Origin: an uncultured Woeseia sp.
GTDB lineage: Bacteria > Pseudomonadota > Gammaproteobacteria > Steroidobacterales > Woeseiaceae
Direction: 5' to 3'
Assembly (NCBI GenBank): GCA_913031125.1
Contig: CAJWFK010000031.1
Coordinates: forward strand, 1-32,755
Length of the DNA: 32,755 nt
Both the position numbers and the translations under genes were made by a program. Below, piece by piece: positions 9,083-17,524 of this stretch. Every line of letters starts with the position of its first letter. The first letter of the stretch is position 1. A model generated the notes under the pieces. That model had not been told where the DNA came from, did no database searches, and was given only the letters and a program-made list of their open reading frames with translations.

Positions 9083-10375
9083 ATGAAAAAAGACAATCAA
9101 CTACAAGAACATACGTCCTCATACTACGCCGCAAGCGTCAATCATCCGACGAGCTACCCGATGCTCGCCGGCAACCACTCCGCAGACATTTGCGTTGTAG
9201 GCGGTGGATTTACAGGGGTTGCGACAGCACTCACGCTGGCAGAACGAGGCTATTCGGTCGCACTTGTGGAAGCTAACCGAATTGGTTGGGGTGCTTCCGG
9301 ACGGAACGGGGGACAGATCATCAATGGTATCAGCGGACTTGATGCACTCAGTGAAAAACATGGTGAAAGTATTACCGACATGATTTGGGACATACGTTGG
9401 CGTGGTAATGACATTATTTATGAACGGGTAAAAAAATATAATATTCAGTGCGATCTCAAACAAGGATTCGTAGAAACAGCTGTCAAACCCAGGCACCTGG
9501 AATATCTAAATGAATATTTCGAAGAACGACAAAAACGGAACTTCCCCTACAAATATGAAGTCTGGAACAAGGAAAAAACTCAATCCAGCTTAGGGACAGA
9601 TGCCTATATTGGCGCCTTCGCGTGCTATAGAGATGGTCACTTGCACCCACTTAATCTGTGTATTGGTGAGGCTCGCGCAGCCACTCAATTAGGCGTTAAA
9701 ATATTCGAGCAATCTCCAGTTATTGACATCCAACATGGTCAAAAGCCGACCGTAAAAACTTCTTCCGGCGGCTATATTAAATCAGACGCGGTTCTTATAG
9801 CAGGCAATGCTTACCACACATTGGACTCCAAACATCTTTCGAACTTGGTATTTCCCGCCGGAAGCTACATCATTGCAACAGAACCATTACCAGAAGAACT
9901 TGCTAATGAAATTAATCCATTAGATGTTGCCGTTTGTGACTTGAATGAAGTGATGGACTACTACAGATTATCGGCCGATAAGCGACTACTTTATGGTGGA
10001 CAATGCAACTATTCTGGGCGAGACCCCGCAGATATCACTGCGTACATAAAGCCTCGTATGCTGGAAGTATATCCTCAGCTAAAAAACATTAAGATCGATT
10101 ATGAATGGGGGGGCAAGATTGGTATTACTGTAGCAAGAAAGCTGGCTGTCGGTTGCATTAACAAAAATGTATTTTACTGTGGGGGTTACTCTGGGCATGG
10201 TGTAAATGCAACCCACATAATGGGTGAAATTATGGCCGATGCAATTAGTGGAACCATGGAGAAATTTGATTTATTCGCTAACGAGAAACACTTGCGAATA
10301 CCCGGTACCCGGTGGATGGGAAACCAGATAATTGCCCTTGGGATGTTGTACTACAGACTAAAAGATCTACTCTGA
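9083..10375 (+). CDS. puuB: PuuB-like FAD-dependent amine oxidase
   Basis: FAD-dependent oxidoreductase of the D-amino-acid oxidase (DAO) fold, closest by motif to gamma-glutamylputrescine oxidase PuuB/OrdL, 430 residues, cytoplasmic. The N-terminus EHTSSYYAASVN (9-20) is characteristic of PuuB. It is followed by the dinucleotide-binding motif CVVGGGFTGVATAL (37-50) and the flavin-contacting segment RIGWGASGRNGGQI (about 66-79). The C-terminal segment FYCGGYSGHGVNATH carries the family's GGYSGHG motif. PuuB oxidises gamma-glutamyl-putrescine to the aldehyde with release of ammonia and hydrogen peroxide. No puuA, puuC or puuD is in view, so the true substrate may be another N-substituted amine. 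It is the last gene of the plus-strand run. Confidence 0.82.
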   Translation: MKKDNQLQEHTSSYYAASVNHPTSYPMLAGNHSADICVVGGGFTGVATALTLAERGYSVALVEANRIGWGASGRNGGQIINGISGLDALSEKHGESITDMIWDIRWRGNDIIYERVKKYNIQCDLKQGFVETAVKPRHLEYLNEYFEERQKRNFPYKYEVWNKEKTQSSLGTDAYIGAFACYRDGHLHPLNLCIGEARAATQLGVKIFEQSPVIDIQHGQKPTVKTSSGGYIKSDAVLIAGNAYHTLDSKHLSNLVFPAGSYIIATEPLPEELANEINPLDVAVCDLNEVMDYYRLSADKRLLYGGQCNYSGRDPADITAYIKPRMLEVYPQLKNIKIDYEWGGKIGITVARKLAVGCINKNVFYCGGYSGHGVNATHIMGEIMADAISGTMEKFDLFANEKHLRIPGTRWMGNQIIALGMLYYRLKDLL

Positions 10376-10385
10376 CTTCAGCGTC

Positions 10386-10403
10386 AATCAGTCCACACTG
10401 ATT
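10386..10403. terminator. Weak hairpin between convergent genes
   Basis: A perfect 7-bp inverted repeat (AATCAGT / ACTGATT) with a 4-base loop lies in the 41-base gap between the converging puuB-like gene and the small Cys-rich protein gene. It could end transcription from both sides. The stem is AT-rich and has no clear T-run on either strand, so the call is tentative. Confidence 0.33.
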
Positions 10404-10416
10404 ATCAGTAAGTCAT

Positions 10417-10611
10417 TTAGCCTAGCGAACAACTCATATCCTGCCCGCAACACAGTGGTGACTTGATTTTGCCGTGTCCATTTGGGCACGATGATATCTG
10501 CACCTCTTTGCCATCAGGCAGGGCTAACATGTCATTCTCAAGGGGCACATCGCAGTGGCCACAAGAAGCATTAACTTGCATGTCACATTTGTCACATCGG
10601 TAGGTTGTCAT
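10417..10611 (-). CDS. Small Cys-rich zinc-ribbon-like protein
   Basis: A 64-residue protein with a dense pattern of metal-type ligands: CDKC (6-9), CGHC (17-20), C42 and H46 in CPNGH, CCGQDM (54-59) and C61. The first two CxxC knuckles suggest a zinc ribbon. The CCGQDM end recalls the CCGxxM of desulfoferrodoxin-type N-terminal domains, so iron binding is an alternative. There is no signal peptide, so the protein is probably cytoplasmic. A good ribosome site (AAGGA, 5 bases from ATG) supports translation. It lies 23 bases after an exported protein gene on the same strand and may be the last gene of that operon. Function unknown. Confidence 0.72.
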   Translation of the reverse strand: MTTYRCDKCDMQVNASCGHCDVPLENDMLALPDGKEVQISSCPNGHGKIKSPLCCGQDMSCSLG

Positions 10612-10634
10612 GTTATTCCTTTTTTATAGGTTGT

Positions 10635-11714
10635 TTATCTATTCGTAAGTTTTGCTGTGCTAACGTTCATACTTTTGGGGTGCACGATAAAAACCTGCAC
10701 CATCTTTACATCCAAGGCAGTTGAAATAGACGTATTCTCTCCGGTTTCCATGTCAGGATGGCCGTCGGCCAGCCGGCGTAATGCCTTGTATAAAGAGATT
10801 CCGGATATTTCACCATTACTCAAGTGATGTGTCGAATCGTTCCTGATCAGCTGCTTATGCCACGTATCAACATCAGCATAACCCGCAACCAAGCCCTCGG
10901 CTCCTGTATCCGTAAGTTTTAGTTGCAACCGCATATCGCGAAAAATGTGGATTGATTTTACTCCGAGATTCATCCACGGCATGACCATTTCATCTATGGG
11001 CTCAGTAGTAAGAGTGCCATCAACGATCTTGCCGGTCGTATGCCGCATAAGACTAGCGCCCCAACGAGTGTCAATCCTCTGGGAACCGCCTGCCATAGCT
11101 TTCAATCCTGTGGCATCAGTGAGCAATGTATCCAGACCTCGGTAAAGATTTACTGTAACTTCTTCATCATTTTGTAGATTGTCGACTCCCGTTAACTCGA
11201 TCATCATACGGTTATATCGCTCATCAAGTATGGCCTTATTCTGAAAGATATACTCAACCCCAAGCGGCCCTCTAAAACCGATAATACAGCCCACAGCACG
11301 ATACACCTCATTATCTATACCCCGCTCACCACTTGGATGAGTGAAGTCATTTGCGCTGATGTCTCCATCGAGATTAAGTCCCCATGAAAAACCACCTTCA
11401 ACGTCATAATAAGGAAAGCCATCAGGGTCAGCTGTCGGATGCCATGTCTCAATTTCCTGCCTGAGCTGAGTCTCTTCCACTGTCATTGATTCATGGTCCG
11501 GAAACAAAGCCGCAAATTGTTCACGCGGTCCGCTATTGAAGCCTTTTGGACACTCTTCCTGAGCGTCAGGAGTCTGGTAGACGGCCCAGAAAAGATCTGT
11601 CATCACGTATCCGATAGTACCATTCTTTAACCTAGCCTCCTGCCCAAAACCAGAACTGGCAAAAATAAGTAAAGCACTTGTTATCAAAACCTTTTTATAT
11701 TGCTTCACAGCCAT
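10635..11714 (-). CDS. Exported protein of unknown function
   Basis: I do not recognise a family. The 359-residue product starts with a Sec signal peptide (KQYKKVLITSALLIFASSGFGQ, cleavage after FGQ or nearby), so it is probably periplasmic. The mature part is soluble-looking, with single cysteines near ECPKGF and VGCIIGF that might pair, and a WGLNLDGDISANDF segment rich in Asp/Asn/Gly. The chosen ATG at 11714 overlaps the upstream stop as TGATG and has GGAGG nine bases before it; a TTG one codon earlier is less likely. Tight coupling to the COG4315-repeat gene implies a shared function. Its place in a cytochrome/DUF1552/DUF1592 cluster suggests an envelope redox role, but there is no direct evidence. 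Confidence 0.75.
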   Translation of the reverse strand: MAVKQYKKVLITSALLIFASSGFGQEARLKNGTIGYVMTDLFWAVYQTPDAQEECPKGFNSGPREQFAALFPDHESMTVEETQLRQEIETWHPTADPDGFPYYDVEGGFSWGLNLDGDISANDFTHPSGERGIDNEVYRAVGCIIGFRGPLGVEYIFQNKAILDERYNRMMIELTGVDNLQNDEEVTVNLYRGLDTLLTDATGLKAMAGGSQRIDTRWGASLMRHTTGKIVDGTLTTEPIDEMVMPWMNLGVKSIHIFRDMRLQLKLTDTGAEGLVAGYADVDTWHKQLIRNDSTHHLSNGEISGISLYKALRRLADGHPDMETGENTSISTALDVKMVQVFIVHPKSMNVSTAKLTNR

Positions 11715-13096
11715 CAAAGAGTGCCTCCCATAAAATCATCTCTCAACATAAACGCCTGCAACCCATTACGCTGACCGCGATGTTCACCTGTACCATCACC
11801 ATTGACATCACCGGGTTTTAGATCACCACCGTATGTATATACTGGTCGATCACGATAACCCCATACGTTAATCGCATTTTCCTGCTCTGGTGACGCGAAA
11901 TGTCCTGTTTCAGGATCGATGGAAAGTACGGTCCATATATTGTTATTACTTGCAGCGGCCTTTTCTGCACGCACATAGGGCCAATATTCCAAACACCGCC
12001 TCGCATCACCACCACCACACATGGACAGCCGGTATACCTGGGTATCATTGGGATGATCACAGGCAAGTTGATCGGCCGAATCATCTCCACAACGATAAAT
12101 GTAAACGGTCTTTCCGTTAGCGTCTGCGAGAACTTCACCCCCAATTGTAGTTTGGCTGGTGAAATCCGCGGGCGGGCTTGGCGCACGTTGAGTAAAAACA
12201 TTCGACCAACCGGCTACGTCGCTACCTTGTTGGCTCCATGAATGCTGGTCCAAAACATGAGTGTAAAGGGGGTGACCTCTAAAAACCCACTGCATTACAC
12301 CCGGCGAACGCTCCAAGGTAGACCATTCCCCGTTCTTCCCTGCTAATGCAGGTGCTATGACGGGCTCCCATCTTTGGGTGCATTCACCAATACACATGGT
12401 CTGCTCAGCTGTGTCAGTCGCATAGCTATAAACGGACTCATTTTGATCTGTGGTTAGGATGCGACCGATTGTTATAGTTGCTACTGAAAACCCTGGTGGC
12501 ACTTTTGATGGCGGACTGACTGGAACGCGTTTTGATGGATCATCTCCACCATAGCGTCTCTTCGTGCCCCCAAAAACATCACCTGGTTTTTTATCATAAA
12601 TAGATGTATACAATGGCTGATCGTCATAAGCCCACTGCCTACTACCGTCCCTACGCAAAACGATAGTCCACTTCCCAAGTGGCTTGTCGTCTTTATCAGC
12701 AACGACAGGAGGCCAGAGATCGGTACAGCTTGGCCGGGTATCTAGATCAGGCAACTGAATACCTGGGGGATACGGGCTCATCAGGCCAGCAGTAACGGTC
12801 AGTACCTCGTCATAGCAGGCTGGTGTTCCAGGAGATTCGCCACTATATCCATTACGCTGCACATGTAACGGCCAAGTATAAAGTGTGCGTCCGTTAGTAT
12901 CTGCATAGACAGGCCCTTCCAGCTCAGAAGACTCTACACGAAAAGCGGGTGGCATCGCCTCCTCAAGCCATAACTCTGTTTGCCAGTTTACTTCGGATTC
13001 TGCATGCGCGGTAGCAACGGCATATAGGGTACTTAACGCAAAGATTTTAAATCTAGTCCTGCGCACCACCTCATACCAGGACTTCACTAATAGCAT
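11714..13096 (-). CDS. Exported three-repeat COG4315 (Lipoprotein_15) protein
   Basis: About 460 residues with three diverged copies of the secreted repeat of COG4315/PF03640, roughly at residues 50-175, 205-285 and 315-435. Each copy has a short YADTNGRTLYTW-like strand (YADTNGRTLYTW, TTDQNESVYSYA, LADANGKTVYIY), a Cys-containing W/P/V segment (DLWPPVVADKD, TQRWEPVIAP, LEYWPYVRAEK) and a closing W..RDxPLYTY-like strand. The third ends with an Asp/Asn/Gly loop (GDVNGDGTGE) that could bind calcium. A signal peptide follows the ATG at 13096 (RRTRFKIFALSTLYAVATAHA). A longer frame begins at 13198 but would overlap the DUF1552 gene by 128 bases and bury the signal peptide, so I reject it. GTG starts at 13069 or 13066 are also possible. 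Function unknown for the whole family. Confidence 0.8.
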   Translation of the reverse strand: MLLVKSWYEVVRRTRFKIFALSTLYAVATAHAESEVNWQTELWLEEAMPPAFRVESSELEGPVYADTNGRTLYTWPLHVQRNGYSGESPGTPACYDEVLTVTAGLMSPYPPGIQLPDLDTRPSCTDLWPPVVADKDDKPLGKWTIVLRRDGSRQWAYDDQPLYTSIYDKKPGDVFGGTKRRYGGDDPSKRVPVSPPSKVPPGFSVATITIGRILTTDQNESVYSYATDTAEQTMCIGECTQRWEPVIAPALAGKNGEWSTLERSPGVMQWVFRGHPLYTHVLDQHSWSQQGSDVAGWSNVFTQRAPSPPADFTSQTTIGGEVLADANGKTVYIYRCGDDSADQLACDHPNDTQVYRLSMCGGGDARRCLEYWPYVRAEKAAASNNNIWTVLSIDPETGHFASPEQENAINVWGYRDRPVYTYGGDLKPGDVNGDGTGEHRGQRNGLQAFMLRDDFMGGTL

Positions 13097-14405
13097 CGGA
13101 TGTATTGTTGCTCCTATCACCCCATGACTGGATGTCAAGTCCCATAAGTTGCATCGCCGTATATCCGAGGCGGCATCCAGGTGAACCATCGCCATCAATA
13201 TGTAATCCAGTTTTTACCAAGCCGCCAGCCGTCCCAGCGCTAAACATCGGGATACCCTCTATTCCATGTATCTTGGCGAACGACTGGTCCGTTGTTGCAT
13301 AGATGAAGGAATTATCCAGTAATGAACCATCCCCTTCCGAGAAGTTAGCCAAAGCATCAACATAGTACGCCCATTCATCCATAGCACGACGGGTATACCA
13401 GGATACATTCGGCTGGCACTGCAATTCCTCATCTACAGCTTCTTCGTGAGTTGCCGTGTGGTGCGGCTTATCATATCCGGGCTTGATTGTTGCCGAATTC
13501 GCTGAAGCGTAGAACATATTAAAAACGCGAGTTTGATCGCATGCCACAGCCATGAGCATTAAATCGGTCATCATTCGATGGCGCTTTGCCACAAGGTAAG
13601 CATCGAGGCCAGATGGGAGATCAGCGGGCTCAGCCGTCACAACACAGGCTTCTCTTGGGTCTGGTTTTTTTAGTTGTAACTCGAAACGACGTTCCAAATC
13701 ACGCAATCCAGTAAAATACTGATCCAGCCGGCTTCTATCTTCAATGCCGAGGGTTTTTGAAAGTTTTTTCGTATCGTCAAGCACGGCCGATAAGGTGCTC
13801 TTCCTAACCATAACTGCAGGATCAGGTGTAAATGTCTGCGAATTCGGATCCTGAAAACCTGTACCGAATAATCTCTGATAAAAACGGATAGGTGACCATT
13901 CTGGCGTTGTGACGGAATTGCCATTCTCATAGCTATAACTGTCGCGAACATCACCCGTAGCAGTCGCACTTAAGCTACGAAAACGGGTGCTATTACCAAT
14001 TTTTCTTGCGACAGTGACATCTATAGTTTCTCCAGGCCGATTCTCACGCGTCATTGGAGCAATGCCAGAACGAAGGACTACCCATCCGGAGTGGTGACAA
14101 ATGTTAGGTGCAGCATCCTTAAAAACGTGAAAGTTTGTATAAAGATTAATGTGTTCCTGCACAGGTGCGAGCGCCGCTATTTCGGCAGGCAAATCAAAGT
14201 TGGGACCTGTCTTTTTAGGTACGAAGATTGCCTCACTCATCCCGAGACCCCATTGCCAGGTACCAAACCTCATCGGAATGGGTACTCCAGATGCAAGCGC
14301 ACTGCCGTTTTCATTTAGAAAACAGTTAAGGAATGGCAGTGCTACCGTCACAACACCGCCATTCAAAGTACCTTGCAGGAAACGACGCCTACTCAATTCA
14401 GTCAT
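13071..14405 (-). CDS. Tat-exported DUF1552 family protein
   Basis: A 444-residue protein of the DUF1552 (PF07586) family, related to sulfatase/alkaline-phosphatase-like DUF1501 proteins and typically paired with DUF1592 proteins. It begins with a Tat signal, SRRRFLQGTLNGGVV (about residues 5-19), so it is exported folded. Family-like segments include FGTWQWGLGMSEA, HHSGWVVLRSG, SFIYATTDQSF and KIHGIEGIPMFSAGTAGG near the C-terminus. The start is supported by AAGGA nine bases upstream. It lies 19 bases after the DUF1592 gene and overlaps the next gene by 26 bases. The biochemical function is unknown; the constant pairing with DUF1592 c-type cytochrome-like proteins in Planctomycetota, Myxococcota and some Proteobacteria implies a joint envelope role. 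Confidence 0.87.
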   Translation of the reverse strand: MTELSRRRFLQGTLNGGVVTVALPFLNCFLNENGSALASGVPIPMRFGTWQWGLGMSEAIFVPKKTGPNFDLPAEIAALAPVQEHINLYTNFHVFKDAAPNICHHSGWVVLRSGIAPMTRENRPGETIDVTVARKIGNSTRFRSLSATATGDVRDSYSYENGNSVTTPEWSPIRFYQRLFGTGFQDPNSQTFTPDPAVMVRKSTLSAVLDDTKKLSKTLGIEDRSRLDQYFTGLRDLERRFELQLKKPDPREACVVTAEPADLPSGLDAYLVAKRHRMMTDLMLMAVACDQTRVFNMFYASANSATIKPGYDKPHHTATHEEAVDEELQCQPNVSWYTRRAMDEWAYYVDALANFSEGDGSLLDNSFIYATTDQSFAKIHGIEGIPMFSAGTAGGLVKTGLHIDGDGSPGCRLGYTAMQLMGLDIQSWGDRSNNTSDAISEVLV

Positions 14406-14424
14406 CTTTGAATATCCTTAACGA

Positions 14425-16131
14425 TCACGGAATTGTCTCAAGTTTAACAGGCAAATCACTTGTTACGCTAATCAAACTCCCTGAAAAAGGCTCAGTTCTC
14501 ACCTTGGAAAATGCTCGACTAAGGGCGATATCACTAAGTAGGCTTGTTAGCTTATAACCCTGTTTCACAAACCCTTCCTCAAAATAAGCTAAAATATCCC
14601 GGTCATAACGTAATGATACTGCTCCCCCTGTGCCATAAGCATAAAGGCGTTTAACCAGGCAGTATGACAGTTTCGGGTGATTCCGCATCGCCGTTGTTAA
14701 GCCCTTAAGGTCGTTATAAAAAGAACCATCCAGCTCGCCACTGATATCAAGAGTGACGCCGTTCTCCATCTCTCGATAAAAACCTGCCCCATCAAAATTT
14801 TCCAGCGACAATCCCATTGGGTCAGTAATGAGATGGCAACCCGCACAAGACGGAGTTGTACTATGGATCATAAGCCGTTCACGCGCCGTCGGCACATCAC
14901 CAGCATCTTCAATTGCAGAAAAGTCTACATTCGGTGGTGCATCAGGCACTTTTTGGCATAACAATAATTCCCTAAGAGCCCTACCACGGAGGGTTGGCGA
15001 ACTCCTTACCGCATGTGAGTGGGCTGCTAAAAAACTAACATGGGTGAGTAATCCTTGCCGCGGACTATTTTCAGGAAACGAATACGGCTGCCAACCATCA
15101 ACTACCGGAACACCATATACTGAACCCAGGTTCATCGACATGAAGGTATCACGCGTCGTAAACAAATCACGATAATCAAGATCCCTGTCTAGAAGATGAT
15201 CAACAATAGTCCGCAATGTCTGCTCGCGAGCATCGGCTAATGTTGCGCCGGTTACCATTGGATAAGCCACAGGGTCTTTTGCCAAACTTTCAAATTCGTT
15301 AAAAGCCAACATATCGTCGAAGAAGGCTCGCATCCCGGTCTCAAGCCGCGAACTTTTCAACATACGATTGACAGCATTTCTCAAACCTTGTTGAGTATGG
15401 AGGTCGCCATTTTCTGCAGCCGTCAGTAGTAAATCATCCGGTGGAGAATTCCAGAGAAAAAAACTCAGGCGCGAAGCTAAAGCATATGAATCAAGACGCT
15501 CCTGACCCAGATTATCCGGATCTGGCTCTGTAGAATCGATAATGAATAGCACTTCAGGACTGATTAAAATTGATTCGAGGGCAATTCCCAATCCAATATA
15601 AAAATCACCCATCTGATTCGCTGCAGCAGCGGCAATAGTAACGAGACTTTCTAAATCATCCTCGTCAATCGTCCGACGATAGAGAAGTCGAGCGGTCTTT
15701 CTGAGAAATATGGTCGCGCAGGAATCATCCGATTGACTTAAATCAGCTGGTACACAAGGAATGAGAAAATGGCGATGCCCCTCATCCACAACCTTCTTAG
15801 CTACAGAACTTGCGACTTGCTGGAGCTGTTGGACCTGGTCAGAGGTAATTCCTGCCACAGATGCACCAGAAGCCAATAGTCCATCCGTCCTAATTAGTGG
15901 CGGCAATGGTGAGATAATACTAGCACTAATATCCTCGCCAAAAACATAGGCTATTGTGTTGATATATTGCTGAGCACTAAGTAATCGGGCACGTGCCGGG
16001 GAGCTACTCTCCTCCGGCTCAATGAATTTCTGTGAGCACCCAGAGAACAATATAACTAACACTAGGAAGGTCAACCGACCATTACTAATAATTACTTTAA
16101 AAAACTTTATTAACATCATGTTTTTTAACAT
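14425..16131 (-). CDS. DUF1592/DUF1588/DUF1585 c-heme lipoprotein
   Basis: A 568-residue protein with the DUF1587-DUF1595-DUF1592-DUF1588-DUF1585 order known from planctomycete-type cytochrome-like proteins. The N-terminus has a hydrophobic segment ending in the lipobox LFSGC (near residue 32), so it is probably a lipoprotein. LLSAQQYINTIAYVFGEDI (about 50-68) matches the DUF1587 start. YALASRLSFFLWNSPPDD (about 222-239) is the DUF1592 opening. RQGLLTHVSFLAAHSH and SSPTLRGRALRELLLC belong to DUF1588, which ends with a single c-heme site CAGCH near 427 followed by DPMGLSLENFDGAG. The C-terminal DUF1585 has LSYCLVKRLYAYGTGG. No clear ribosome site precedes the ATG. It is likely the first gene of the unit with DUF1552 and downstream genes. 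Confidence 0.87.
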   Translation of the reverse strand: MLKNMMLIKFFKVIISNGRLTFLVLVILFSGCSQKFIEPEESSSPARARLLSAQQYINTIAYVFGEDISASIISPLPPLIRTDGLLASGASVAGITSDQVQQLQQVASSVAKKVVDEGHRHFLIPCVPADLSQSDDSCATIFLRKTARLLYRRTIDEDDLESLVTIAAAAANQMGDFYIGLGIALESILISPEVLFIIDSTEPDPDNLGQERLDSYALASRLSFFLWNSPPDDLLLTAAENGDLHTQQGLRNAVNRMLKSSRLETGMRAFFDDMLAFNEFESLAKDPVAYPMVTGATLADAREQTLRTIVDHLLDRDLDYRDLFTTRDTFMSMNLGSVYGVPVVDGWQPYSFPENSPRQGLLTHVSFLAAHSHAVRSSPTLRGRALRELLLCQKVPDAPPNVDFSAIEDAGDVPTARERLMIHSTTPSCAGCHLITDPMGLSLENFDGAGFYREMENGVTLDISGELDGSFYNDLKGLTTAMRNHPKLSYCLVKRLYAYGTGGAVSLRYDRDILAYFEEGFVKQGYKLTSLLSDIALSRAFSKVRTEPFSGSLISVTSDLPVKLETIP

Positions 16132-16159
16132 TATTTATATATTAAACCATGAGTAGTAA

Positions 16160-16168
16160 ATTATAACA
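16160..16168 (-). promoter_or_regulatory. Extended -10 promoter before the DUF1592 gene
   Basis: On the minus strand the sequence TGTTATAAT is a perfect extended -10 (TG-n-TATAAT). It lies about 29 bases before the ATG at 16131, in an AT-rich 89-base gap. No good -35 is seen at 17 bases, as is normal for extended -10 promoters. It would give a leader of only about 20 bases without a clear ribosome site. It suggests that the DUF1592-DUF1552-COG4315 unit has its own transcript separate from the upstream cytochrome genes. Confidence 0.48.
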
Positions 16169-16220
16169 TCCATCAAGTTCAATTTCGGATAAATGGATAG
16201 TAAAAATTCCTGAGACTCGA

Positions 16221-17483
16221 TTAACGCTGTTTAGCTACCTGGCGAGCTGTTACCAGCCCAGCATTATTGTTCCAGGAATTACGAATATATGTAGCTAAAG
16301 CGGCTACCTCTGCATCGTCTAACATATACTGGAACTCGTCCATCGGATTAAGCCATTTCGGTGGTAGCGGAGGCCTAGGTTCTTCTGGGCCATATAAAAT
16401 GACGTTGATTAAGGATGCCGGATTTTGTGCCTGCACCACCAAGCTTCCCTGATTAAGTCGCGGTGCCATTTCAGGGTCACCCAAGCCTGTTGGCAAATGG
16501 CATGTACCACAATGCAAATTATAAATAGTCCGCCCCATTCCCATAGTCTTTCTATCAGCTGGCTGACTCTCAGCTACCGGGATAGGGGGTAAACTCTTTA
16601 AGTACAAAGCAATCGCATCAAGATCTTGGTCGTCTAAATGCTGTGTGCTATTAAAAATAACCTCGTTCATTGGCCCAAAACTATCGACCAAAGAATTTCT
16701 GCCTGTTTTTAAGTATGAGAAAGTATCCTCATGGGACCACAAACTCAGTCCGGTCGGTGCTGAGGTGAGATTCGGTGCAAACCATTTCCGGTATCCGACA
16801 CCTGAAATCTTGTCGCTATATGCGCCACCCGCCATCTTACTATGCCTCTTTTCCGCTCCAAGAAAATTACGCGGTGAATGACATACACCACAATGTGTTA
16901 ATGCCTCAACCAAATAAGCACCACGATTCCATGAATCAGGGCGTGTGTCATCCGGCTCAAAAACATACTCGTTTAAAAATAAATACTTCCAGATAGCTAA
17001 AAATTGGCGAATATTGAACGGGAATGACAAATCATTATCCGGCGCCGACTGAGTAATCGCAGGAATACTCTTTAGGTAGGTGAAAATAGCTAGAAGGTCA
17101 TCATCGATAAGCTGCGCAAATGACGTATATGGAAAGACAGGGTAAAGGTGGGTTCCATCAGGCCTTATGCCCTGCCGCATTGAATTAGCAAAATCCTCAA
17201 ATGTCCAAGCCCCGATACCGGTGGCCATGTCCGGCGTTATGTTAGTCGAATAAATCCTTCCAAATGGCGTTTCAAATGGCACGCCACCAGCCATAAAGGT
17301 GTTCTTTTCCACTGTGTGGCAGCTGTGGCAATTTCCGGCAAGCGCCAGATACTCCCCACGTTGCAGCAGCTCATCATCTCCAATATCCGCACACGACAAC
17401 ATCGGCCAAAAAGAAGCGTATAGGACTATGGCTAATTTAAAAGTTTTCAAAATCATTTTTAATGTTTCTAAAAGCGGCATCAT
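16221..17483 (-). CDS. Tri-heme cytochrome c, alcohol-dehydrogenase cytochrome subunit-like
   Basis: A 420-residue exported cytochrome with three c-heme sites: CHSCH (52-56), CGVCH (198-202) and CGTCH (325-329). The layout matches the three-domain cytochrome subunit that takes electrons from membrane-bound PQQ or flavin dehydrogenases (AdhB/gluconate dehydrogenase type). Typical features are RGEYLALAGNCHSCH, the FGRIYSTNITPD segment (about 74-85) and GAYLVEALTHCGVCH. The signal peptide lies at about residues 10-32; the M at residue 10 (17456) is an alternative start. No dehydrogenase of the usual kind is adjacent. Possible electron donors are the Tat flavin oxidase or the DUF proteins in the same cluster (inference). 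Final acceptor unknown, presumably the quinone pool or an oxidase. Confidence 0.9.
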   Translation of the reverse strand: MMPLLETLKMILKTFKLAIVLYASFWPMLSCADIGDDELLQRGEYLALAGNCHSCHTVEKNTFMAGGVPFETPFGRIYSTNITPDMATGIGAWTFEDFANSMRQGIRPDGTHLYPVFPYTSFAQLIDDDLLAIFTYLKSIPAITQSAPDNDLSFPFNIRQFLAIWKYLFLNEYVFEPDDTRPDSWNRGAYLVEALTHCGVCHSPRNFLGAEKRHSKMAGGAYSDKISGVGYRKWFAPNLTSAPTGLSLWSHEDTFSYLKTGRNSLVDSFGPMNEVIFNSTQHLDDQDLDAIALYLKSLPPIPVAESQPADRKTMGMGRTIYNLHCGTCHLPTGLGDPEMAPRLNQGSLVVQAQNPASLINVILYGPEEPRPPLPPKWLNPMDEFQYMLDDAEVAALATYIRNSWNNNAGLVTARQVAKQR

Positions 17484-17524
17484 AGCCTCATCAATACCTT
17501 TTCCATACTAGGATAGCCAAACAA

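Noticed and set aside
13097-13198. 34-residue upstream extension of the COG4315-repeat protein
   Set aside because: It overlaps the DUF1552 gene and would place the signal peptide internally; the ATG at 13096 gives a normal signal peptide.
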